Below are positions 1-5,169 of a stretch of 5,169 nt of DNA, piece after piece; position 1 is the first letter of the stretch; every line of letters starts with the position of its first letter. The stretch is taken from the NCBI GenBank assembly GCA_030642525.1, contig DAOWNO010000175.1:1-5169 (forward strand), in the 5' to 3' direction. Origin of the DNA: Candidatus Aegiribacteria sp. (GTDB lineage Bacteria > Fermentibacterota > Fermentibacteria > Fermentibacterales > JCC-6). The notes under the pieces were generated by a model. The model was not told where the DNA came from. It saw only the letters and a list, made by a program, of their open reading frames with translations, and made no database searches. The position numbers were made by a program, and so were the translations under genes.

Positions 1-2
1 AT

Positions 3-371
3 TCCGTTGCACCGGCAGGATCCGCAAATCTCGGCGCCAGACTTGAGAATGCTGTTTACCTGGAACTGAGAAGGCGATCCGTTATACGACGCCGGGGGAC
101 TATTAGTTATTACATGACAGACAATGGTCATGAGGTTGATTTTGTTATTGGGGATTCGGATATGGGAACAGCAAATAGACTTGTTCAGGTTTGCACTGAT
201 ATTTCCGATGAAACGACCAGAGCAAGAGAAGTCCGGGCTCTCTCCGAAGCGATGAAAGAAATGGACCTCTCTGAAGCCGAAATTGTCACTATGAACGAAT
301 CGGAAGAAATAGAGACCGATGGGGGCTTAATAAAGGTCATTCCTGCATGGGCTTGGCTTTTAGACCTTTAA
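3..371 (+). CDS. AAA ATPase with DUF4143 C-terminal domain, 3' part only (5' end outside window)
   Basis: Frame 3 is open from the left edge to the TAA at 369-371, giving 122 residues of a protein that starts upstream. The ATG at 114 is internal, because conserved family sequence precedes it. What is seen: LGARLENAVYLELRRR (residues 10-25), a G-H-E-V-D-F-V-I stretch (42-49), LVQVCTDISDETTRAREVRAL (from about 60), and the closing IKVIPAWAWLL (about 110-120). This series is the usual ending of DUF4143 proteins, which carry an N-terminal P-loop AAA domain (not visible here) followed by a winged helix and a C-terminal fold related to PD-(D/E)XK nucleases. Glu44 and Asp46 fit the acidic part of that fold, but the usual (D/E)-x-K is Q62-V-C64 here, so nuclease activity is doubtful; this Q-V form is common in the family as I know it. 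The cellular role of these ATPases is poorly defined. The family call is firm and the function is not. Confidence 0.9.
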   Translation, partial: SVAPAGSANLGARLENAVYLELRRRSVIRRRGTISYYMTDNGHEVDFVIGDSDMGTANRLVQVCTDISDETTRAREVRALSEAMKEMDLSEAEIVTMNESEEIETDGGLIKVIPAWAWLLDL

Positions 372-413
372 CCCGCAGAGGGGAAAATGGTGGATCGACT
401 GATTTCCTTTTCC

Positions 414-460
414 GCCTGTTATAGCATGAAGCAATCGCATATACATCCGCCATAACAGGC
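414..460. repeat. imperfect inverted repeat downstream of the DUF4143 gene
   Basis: The arms are GCCTGTTATAGC (414-425) and GCCATAACAGGC (449-460), complementary at 11 of 12 positions with a 23-base loop. The one mismatch (A423/C451) becomes a G-U pair in minus-strand RNA. It lies 43 bases after the DUF4143 stop codon. There is no T run after either arm, so it is not a standard intrinsic terminator. It could be a transcript-end stabilising hairpin, a protein-binding dyad or a remnant of a small repeat element. Confidence 0.5.
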
Positions 461-581
461 CTGCTGATGAAATATGCGGGGGTCAGTTACCCTGGTGCGC
501 TCTGAGCTGAATGAGTGCCTCTTCCACCGCTGCACTTTTCGGAGTAATCTTATAAGAAGTTGGATGGATATGATAATTGGT

Positions 582-609
582 TAGACAGCACCCATGAAAT
601 CATTATGTT
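582..609 (+). promoter_or_regulatory. weak sigma70-like promoter candidate for the ChaN-like gene
   Basis: TAGACA (582-587) matches TTGACA at five of six bases. TATGTT (604-609) matches TATAAT at four of six, with a 16-base spacer. A second AT-rich hexamer, TATGAT (569-574), has no good -35 partner. Transcription from the first pair would start near 616 and place the 645-668 hairpin inside the 5' leader of the ChaN-like gene. Such matches occur by chance, and promoter consensus in this organism is unknown. Confidence 0.2.
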
Positions 610-644
610 TCGCTGTAGTGTCCATATCAGATGCACTCAACGGA

Positions 645-668
645 TTCCGGATCCAAGGACATCCGGAA
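645..668. repeat. perfect 8-bp inverted repeat just upstream of the ChaN-like gene
   Basis: TTCCGGAT (645-652) and ATCCGGAA (661-668) are perfect reverse complements separated by eight bases (CCAAGGAC). The dyad ends 28 bases before the ATG at 697. In RNA it would form a stable GC-containing stem. As DNA it looks like a possible repressor site. No T run follows, so termination is unlikely. The only purine-rich ribosome-like stretch in the leader, GGAAAG (665-670), is partly in the right arm, but it is too far from the start to be a normal Shine-Dalgarno sequence. Confidence 0.5.
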
Positions 669-696
669 AGTTCCAGTTGAATAGAATGTTTTGAAA

Positions 697-1518
697 ATGA
701 GGGAAAATGAATTCCCTATTCGGAAAGGATACGCAGGAATAATGATTCTCATATTGTCAGTACTTTTAGCGCTTGCTCCTCCAACTGGAGTAATCCACCA
801 TGGAGAGGAAATCTTAACTGCACAGGAAATGATTCTGATGCTGAACGAGGCTTCCGTTGTTTTCGTCGGCGAGAACCATGATGACAGCCTTGCCCATCAA
901 TGGGAGCTTTTCATCTGGACGGCTATGGCTTCCGATGATCGATTTCTGGCATTGGAGATGTTTGAAACCGATGTGCAGGAAATGCTTGCTGATTACCTTG
1001 CTGGAAATCTCTTGCTTGAGGAATTCCTTGAGGGAAGCAGGCCATGGGGAAATTACATCGAGGATTACCATCCGCTTGTTGAGCATGCGGTTGAGAACGG
1101 CTACGGCATTATAGCAGCGAATGTGCCCAGGCGGTATGCGGCTGCGGTTGCAAGAAACGGCTGGGAAGGCCTGTCGGGTATTGAGGGCGGAGATGTCTTT
1201 CTCAGTATAACTGTCGATTCCACGAATGAATCTTACAGAGAACGCTTCATGGCCACAATGGAAGCAATCAGCAGCCAGATGCAGAGCATGCCCATGGATC
1301 CTTCAAACATGTACAGGGCACAGCTTCTCAAAGACGCCGTCATGGCTTCATCAATAGCCGGGCGGAGCTGCCTTTTCATATGCGGCAGTTTCCACAGTGA
1401 CGAACGATCCGGTATCCCGGATCAGCTGGAATCGGACGTTATATATCTTACAGTGAAAATAGTCGGAGAAGACGAACCATGGGACGCTGATCAGGCGGAT
1501 TTTGTTATAGTCCGGTAA
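697..1518 (+). CDS. ChaN-like haem-binding uptake family protein (Tiki/ChaN superfamily)
   Basis: A 273-residue protein of the ChaN family (Pfam Cofac_haem_bdg, formerly DUF399), whose characterised member binds haem at the cell surface and is linked to iron uptake. Numbered from the ATG at 697, it shows a basic then hydrophobic N-terminus (RKGYAGIMILILSVLLALA, about 9-27), VVFVGENHDD (54-63), LALEMFE (84-90), the PWGNY and YHPLVEHA region (about 116-131), NVPRRYA (142-148), a Q-L-L-K-D-A-V-M-A helix (209-217) and CGSFHSDERSGIP (229-241). These blocks follow the family order, including the G-E-x-H and late G-x-x-H-x(4)-G-I-P motifs. The N-terminus suggests export or a membrane anchor. There is no lipobox cysteine, and proline after LALA argues against cleavage there. 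Start choice is weak: TTG at 691 is also in frame, no clear Shine-Dalgarno sequence is present, and the internal ATG at 742 would remove the charged N-terminus. Haem binding is inferred from family; these proteins may have other ligands. Confidence 0.88.
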   Translation: MRENEFPIRKGYAGIMILILSVLLALAPPTGVIHHGEEILTAQEMILMLNEASVVFVGENHDDSLAHQWELFIWTAMASDDRFLALEMFETDVQEMLADYLAGNLLLEEFLEGSRPWGNYIEDYHPLVEHAVENGYGIIAANVPRRYAAAVARNGWEGLSGIEGGDVFLSITVDSTNESYRERFMATMEAISSQMQSMPMDPSNMYRAQLLKDAVMASSIAGRSCLFICGSFHSDERSGIPDQLESDVIYLTVKIVGEDEPWDADQADFVIVR

Positions 1519-1618
1519 ATCCGAATTGAAGAACACTTCCACTCTTTGCATCATACCGAGGATATAGTAAGATGTAGCGTCCTCCGAGAGAAAAGTAAAG
1601 CAGAGCATGGACCACACC

Positions 1619-1628
1619 GGAGGAGGTG
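1619..1628 (+). promoter_or_regulatory. strong ribosome binding site that sets the transporter start
   Basis: GGAGGAGGTG lies immediately before the ATG at 1631. Its two overlapping GGAGG cores are seven and four bases from that ATG. The in-frame ATG at 1607 has no comparable site, and choosing it would put this sequence inside the coding region, adding only MDHTGGGV. The site therefore favours 1631. Confidence 0.85.
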
Positions 1629-1630
1629 TA

Positions 1631-2761
1631 ATGAAGACCCGAAAGCTTCTCAGCGCAACGTCCACACCTCTGGCATCGATCTTTGGCAGCGGCTTTCTTG
1701 TCATAGTACCTATTCTTGCAGGAGCGACAGGTCCGTATTCCCTGCCGGCAATGGTCGGGGTTTGCGGATTCGCGTTTCTGGTGGGATCTGTGATTCGATT
1801 CAACATCGCCAACGTCGAACCGGGAATTGAATCCGGGAAAGCAAAGAAGACCACGCGCAGTCTTGAGAAGGTTTCAGACCTTTCGCTCGTCCTGGCTTAC
1901 GTTATTTCAGTAACTCTTTACCTCAGAATTCTCAGCGCGTTCATTATCGGCGGTATCGGAGCAGGCGGCGCATTCGAAGCGAAACTGATCACTTCTGCTT
2001 TCATATTTTTCATCAGCTATGTTGGATTAACGAAAGGTCTCGAAACGCTTCAGAAGCTTGAATCATGGGCTCTCTGGGCAACAATGGGAATCATAGCAAT
2101 CGTTATAATCAGTTTCGGTTCCCATGATATTGTTCGGGCACTGGGGACCGGTCTCAATTTCCCTTCCTACCCGGATCACAGCTTCTGGCACATGCTGGCC
2201 ATCCTCGGAGGTATCCTCATATGCGTGCAGGGATTCGAAACCTCAAGATATCTGGGACAGGAATACGATACTGCAACGAGAATAAAATCATGCCGCCTTT
2301 CACAGATAATCTCGACAGTTGTATACATTGCCTTCGTTGCAGTTGCATCGCCCCTTATGTCTTATCTGACAGGACCGCCCAGAGACGATGCCCTCATCTT
2401 CCTAGCCGGAAAAGTTTTCTTCCTGCTGCCAGTTCCACTGATTATAGCCGCCGTGCTCAGCCAGTTCAGCGCTGCCGTTGCCGACACGCTTGGATGCGAG
2501 GGCAATATTTTGGAAACATCCCGGCAGAGGATCAGCAAAAAGATCGCATACCTGATTATCGGAATCGGAGCCTTCGTGCTGACCTGGACAGCCAGCACGT
2601 TCCAGATAGTTGCTCTGGCTTCAAGAGCATTCGCTTTTTATTACATGATCCAGTGTTTTGTGGCTGTAACTGTCGCTAAGGGAACATTCCGCAAGGTCTG
2701 GATGATTATTGTTGCGGTTATTCTTCTTGGAATTACAGTCTTCGCCATTCCGGTCAGCTGA
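1631..2761 (+). CDS. APC-superfamily-like integral membrane transporter, substrate unknown
   Basis: A 376-residue, strongly hydrophobic protein with about 10-11 predicted membrane helices (roughly 14-31, 38-57, 84-110, 118-134, 146-171, 186-204, 226-250, 261-284, 313-330, 331-350, 354-374). The first helix has glycine-rich GSGFLVIVPILAGATGPYS (19-37), like the broken first helix of LeuT-fold carriers. After helix 6 comes QGFETSRYLGQEYDTATRI (200-218), closely resembling the G-F-E-x-x-x-x-x-x-E segment of amino acid/polyamine/organocation carriers. Basic loops (KAKK at 70-73; RQRISKK at 298-304) fit cytoplasmic faces. APC carriers usually have about 450 residues and 12 helices, so this is a short form. 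Both ends look natural: a strong ribosome site precedes it and the last helix runs to the stop. It follows the ChaN-like gene by 112 bases and may be cotranscribed. Transport of an amino acid, amine or ion is inferred from the fold only. Confidence 0.78.
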   Translation: MKTRKLLSATSTPLASIFGSGFLVIVPILAGATGPYSLPAMVGVCGFAFLVGSVIRFNIANVEPGIESGKAKKTTRSLEKVSDLSLVLAYVISVTLYLRILSAFIIGGIGAGGAFEAKLITSAFIFFISYVGLTKGLETLQKLESWALWATMGIIAIVIISFGSHDIVRALGTGLNFPSYPDHSFWHMLAILGGILICVQGFETSRYLGQEYDTATRIKSCRLSQIISTVVYIAFVAVASPLMSYLTGPPRDDALIFLAGKVFFLLPVPLIIAAVLSQFSAAVADTLGCEGNILETSRQRISKKIAYLIIGIGAFVLTWTASTFQIVALASRAFAFYYMIQCFVAVTVAKGTFRKVWMIIVAVILLGITVFAIPVS

Positions 2762-2898
2762 TGTGAGAGGATTTATGTAAATAAGGCAGCTGTATTCTGT
2801 AAAAACTGAATTGAATTTCCTTAACGACAGAGCAAAGTAACCGATCTGGTCTCGGTGGGAACAGGATATACACGGTTCCCTACGCAGTGGGAAATGTT
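2762..2898. other. convergent intergenic region with alternative short hairpins
   Basis: This gap separates the stop of the transporter (+) from the stop of the sensor kinase (-). GTGGGAA occurs twice (2855-2861 and 2887-2893), with GTTCCC between them (2875-2880). The central block can pair with the left copy (GGGAAC/GTTCCC, six pairs, 12-base loop) or with the right copy (TTCCC/GGGAA, five pairs, eight-base loop), but not both. Either could sit at the 3' end of both transcripts. No T run follows in either direction, so I do not call an intrinsic terminator. The left part (2762-2850) shows nothing recognisable. Confidence 0.45.
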
Positions 2899-5169
2899 CT
2901 ACTGACAATCTGGGGGACACTGATAGTAAACATTATCTAATTCTTCTAATTGAGATTCATCCAGAACCCTTCGTACGGTTCGACCAAGCTGTGTTCCTAC
3001 TACTGGTTTCATCACAAGCTTGCGTACGCCCAGGGCACGTACTTTCTCTGGCGTAACATCATAGTTAAAACCGGTGCACAGGATAATCGGAATATCGGGC
3101 TTTATATGGAGGAGTTCCAATGCCAGGTCGTCTCCGGTCATTTCAGGCATCGTCAGATCTGTGATCACGAGGTCAAACTCATGCGGTTTTGTCTTGAACA
3201 GTTCAAGAGCTTCGACACTGCTTGTCCGGGTAGTTATCCTGTAGCCCAGCCTTTTGAGACTTTCCCCGGCCATAGTTACCAGCATTTCCTCGTCGTCCAC
3301 AAAAAGAATCGATTCGTTTCCTCCAAGTATTGATTCCGGCTTCTCGGGCACTTCAACAATGGATTCCATCACAGGCATGTAGATATTAAAGGTAGTACCG
3401 GCATCAGGTTCACTTTGTACGTTGATATGCCCATTATGGTCTTTTACAATACCATGAATGACAGAAAGACCCATGCCTGTACCTTTACCAGGGTCTTTAG
3501 TGGTGAAAAAGGGATCGAAGATGCGTTCCAGGGTTTCACTGTCCATACCGATACCGTTGTCGCTGACAGTCAGTTGTACATAGGAACCGGGGGTAAGACT
3601 ATCCAGTCCGGCGCAAAACTTTTCATCAAGATCAATGCTGGTGAGTGAGACTTCCAGTACACCGCCTTTTTGCATAGCGAACTCCGCATTCGAGAAGAGG
3701 TTCATCAATATCTGGTGTATTTGTGTAGGGTTGGCGTTAATCACAAAGTTATCCGAAGGGATGTTCTGTTTAATCCTGATAGTTGTCGGCAAAGCTGCTC
3801 GAAGCAGTTTGAGAACTTCCTTGACAACGGGAACAAGCTCAATCGGTTTCCGTTCACCTTCAGCCTGCCGGCTGAAGGTTAGGATATGAGCCACCAGATC
3901 CCTGGCTCTCTCCGCGGCAACCAGAACCTGATTTAAATCCTTGCGGATTTTGCTCTCTACGGGAAGATCGGAAAGGGCCATCTCCGTGTAACCTATGATG
4001 GGCGACAGTATATTGTTGAAGTCGTGGGCTATCCCTCCAGCCAGTATTCCAATGGCTTCCATCTTCTGCGACTGACGGAGTTGATGTTCCATATTCCTGA
4101 TCTCGGTCAGATCCCTTGCAGCCGCGAAAACACCGGCAACGTGCCCCTGTGAATCCTTATAGACAGAAGCGTTGCTCTGTACGGGTATACTTCTTCCATC
4201 ACTATGTTTGATCTCAAGAGAATAATCCCGGCCAGAACCTGCAGCCAATACCTTTCGATAACACAGCCTCGCCTTGGAAGGCTCAGTGAAGTAATCCGAG
4301 AAATCCGTATCGAGTATTTCCATCCTATTTAATCCTGTTGCATTCTCCATGGCCCGATTGACATCCGCGATTTTTCCATCAGAGTTGATCGTAAAAAACG
4401 GGTCAAGACTGGCTTCAATCAGACTGCGCATATATCTTGCCGACTCCCGCACCTTTTTCTCAGCGCGTTTGTATTCCTTTTCGTGCTCAATACTCTGAAT
4501 GGCGAAAGCCACATCACCCGCCAGCTCCTCAAGCAGGCGCAGTTCTACATCATCAAAGGCATCGATGTTTTTGGAATAAATGCTGATCGCTCCGAATATT
4601 CTTTCACCGACTGAAAGCGGCAGGGCTATCGAGGACATGTATCCACTCCTGAGAGCCTTCTCCCTCCATGGTGCAAAAAGCGGATCATGCGCAATATCAC
4701 TCGTTATAAAGGATTTCCCGGTCTTGATTGCCGTTCCTGCAGGACCATTACCGTATTCAGTATCATCCCATGTGATTCTGATTCCGGCCAGGTATCCCTC
4801 CTCGAATCCTGCCTGCCCCGCGGGTATGACCTCGAAGGAATCTTCCTGAACCAGACCTATCCAGGAGAACCTGTACTCCCTCTTTGAAACGAGGATGTTG
4901 CACGCTTCATTCAGCAGCCTGTCAAGATTCCTCTCCCGAACGATCAGCTGGTTGATGTTCCGGATAACTGTCATAATACTGTTCTGGCGTTCGAGATGAT
5001 TCTTCGTGTTCCTCAGATCATTTTCCAGACAGAGCTTCTCCCGGAAGATATGTGCGATCAGAACTACACCCGTCAGCATGAACCCTGAAATGACAAGAGC
5101 AATGCTTTCAGCAGCGGTCCATCTCAATAATTCACCATAGGATGGGAAAAAGATTCCCAGGAGTGTGAC
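2899..5169 (-). CDS. membrane-anchored hybrid sensor histidine kinase (GAF-PAS-HisKA-HATPase-REC), 5' end outside window
   Basis: An autophosphorylating two-component kinase with its own receiver. Counting from the TTG at 5127: membrane helix about 6-27; coiled segment about 30-60; GAF about 62-212 with GNGPAGTAI (126-134) and DPLFAPWREKALRSGYMSS (148-166); PAS about 232-350; HisKA H-box with phosphoacceptor His368 (GGIAHDFNNILSP); HATPase with N box (N476, N480), D523-x-G-x-G, F box FDPFFTTK (547-554) and G box GKGTGMGLS (557-565); receiver about 605-715 with Asp611/Asp612, phosphoacceptor Asp657, Thr685 and Lys707-Pro708. All catalytic residues needed for kinase and receiver function are present. 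No Hpt domain follows the receiver; the tail ends at ELDNVYYQCPPDCQ. The frame continues without a stop from 5128 to the right edge (VTLLGIFFPSYGEL), adding hydrophobic sequence, so 5127 is probably not the true start and an extra membrane segment or sensor is likely upstream. Ligand and output are unknown. The gene converges on the transporter and no regulator gene is visible. Confidence 0.93.
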   Translation of the reverse strand, partial: VTLLGIFFPSYGELLRWTAAESIALVISGFMLTGVVLIAHIFREKLCLENDLRNTKNHLERQNSIMTVIRNINQLIVRERNLDRLLNEACNILVSKREYRFSWIGLVQEDSFEVIPAGQAGFEEGYLAGIRITWDDTEYGNGPAGTAIKTGKSFITSDIAHDPLFAPWREKALRSGYMSSIALPLSVGERIFGAISIYSKNIDAFDDVELRLLEELAGDVAFAIQSIEHEKEYKRAEKKVRESARYMRSLIEASLDPFFTINSDGKIADVNRAMENATGLNRMEILDTDFSDYFTEPSKARLCYRKVLAAGSGRDYSLEIKHSDGRSIPVQSNASVYKDSQGHVAGVFAAARDLTEIRNMEHQLRQSQKMEAIGILAGGIAHDFNNILSPIIGYTEMALSDLPVESKIRKDLNQVLVAAERARDLVAHILTFSRQAEGERKPIELVPVVKEVLKLLRAALPTTIRIKQNIPSDNFVINANPTQIHQILMNLFSNAEFAMQKGGVLEVSLTSIDLDEKFCAGLDSLTPGSYVQLTVSDNGIGMDSETLERIFDPFFTTKDPGKGTGMGLSVIHGIVKDHNGHINVQSEPDAGTTFNIYMPVMESIVEVPEKPESILGGNESILFVDDEEMLVTMAGESLKRLGYRITTRTSSVEALELFKTKPHEFDLVITDLTMPEMTGDDLALELLHIKPDIPIILCTGFNYDVTPEKVRALGVRKLVMKPVVGTQLGRTVRRVLDESQLEELDNVYYQCPPDCQ

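Larger units (their letters stand above)
372..690. other. 319-base intergenic stretch without a convincing gene
   Basis: No reading frame here has good family resemblance or a good ribosome site. It contains two inverted repeats (414-460 and 645-668, listed separately), a weak promoter-like pair (582-609), and a minus-strand frame at 483-599 whose 38 residues end in VEEALIQLRAHQGN before a TGA. That frame has ordinary coding-like composition, but no start codon with a ribosome site. An adjacent minus-strand frame opens at the ATG at 625 and reads MDTTAKHNDFMGAV before stopping at 581. The two overlap in different frames, so together they could be a small frameshifted gene or a decayed remnant. 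I do not recognise the family. No rho-independent terminator with a T run follows the upstream gene. Confidence 0.6.

Noticed and set aside
452..468. ATAACAGGC followed by CTGATGA resembles a conserved 23S rRNA segment
   Set aside because: The similarity is about nine bases, interrupted, and is fully explained as the right arm of the local inverted repeat.
1519..1618. TATAGT (1563-1568) as a promoter -10 for the transporter
   Set aside because: No acceptable -35 element lies at 15-19 bases upstream, so it is not listed as a promoter.
1607..1630. Upstream ATG as the transporter start
   Set aside because: It would place the strong GGAGGAGG ribosome site inside the coding sequence and adds MDHTGGGV, which looks like translated leader.
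1351..1854. 167-residue minus-strand open frame
   Set aside because: It overlaps the ends of two well-supported plus-strand genes, has no recognisable motif and no ribosome site; it is a shadow frame.
2221..2679. 152-residue plus-strand frame rich in cysteine
   Set aside because: It is an alternate frame within the membrane transporter gene, whose hydrophobic pattern and APC motif are clear in the other frame.
2621..2920. 99-residue minus-strand frame covering the convergent gap
   Set aside because: It overlaps the ends of both flanking genes, and its residues show no family resemblance or ribosome site.
2840..2925. Blocks ACACGG, CCTACG and CAGTGGGAAAT occur in the same order as in the 16S rRNA region around the universal 340-360 site
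   Set aside because: The matches are short, the conserved GGAGGCAG between them is missing, and the right part lies inside the kinase coding tail. A chance resemblance is more likely than an rRNA fragment; a nucleotide search against rRNA would settle it.
2950..3333. 127-residue plus-strand open frame
   Set aside because: It lies entirely antisense to the receiver domain of the kinase, where every catalytic residue is conserved; it is a shadow frame.
1..5169. CRISPR array, tRNA, insertion sequence, toxin-antitoxin or phage defence cluster
   Set aside because: No regularly spaced repeats, cloverleaf, transposase or paired small genes were seen. The DUF4143 tail alone does not define a defence locus.

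Overview
The window holds two complete genes and two genes cut by its edges, from a bacterium of moderate base composition. Protein families indicate a bacterium with a PAS/GAF hybrid kinase, a ChaN-like protein and a DUF4143 ATPase, a mix common in uncultured anaerobic or environmental lineages. The sequence gives no ribosomal RNA or single-copy marker, so I do not name a phylum.

Layout, left to right. Bases 1-371 (+) are the C-terminal tail of an AAA ATPase of the DUF4143 type; its ATPase domain lies off the left edge. Bases 372-690 contain no convincing gene. They hold two inverted repeats, a weak promoter-like pair and, on the minus strand, a short stretch that reads like the tail of a small or decayed protein. 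Bases 697-1518 (+) encode a ChaN/Tiki-superfamily (haem-binding uptake type) protein with an N-terminal hydrophobic export or anchor segment. Bases 1631-2761 (+) encode a short, 10-11 helix membrane protein of APC (LeuT-fold) transporter type, behind a very strong Shine-Dalgarno sequence. Bases 2762-2898 separate convergent genes and contain a small set of alternative hairpins. Bases 2899-5169 (-) are a hybrid sensor histidine kinase: membrane segment, GAF, PAS, HisKA, HATPase and C-terminal receiver. Its frame is still open at the right edge, so its true N-terminus is outside the window.

Working together: the ChaN-like protein and the transporter are codirectional, 112 bases apart, and may share a transcript, which would suit a membrane or envelope uptake function, but the sequence does not show a shared substrate. 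The kinase is convergent to them and has no response-regulator gene beside it on its visible side, so it may signal to a distant partner. The DUF4143 gene looks like an unrelated upstream neighbour. I found no CRISPR array, tRNA, rRNA, insertion sequence or phage gene, and no strong case for a new multi-gene system. The non-routine signals are the intergenic structures and the truncated-looking transporter family member.
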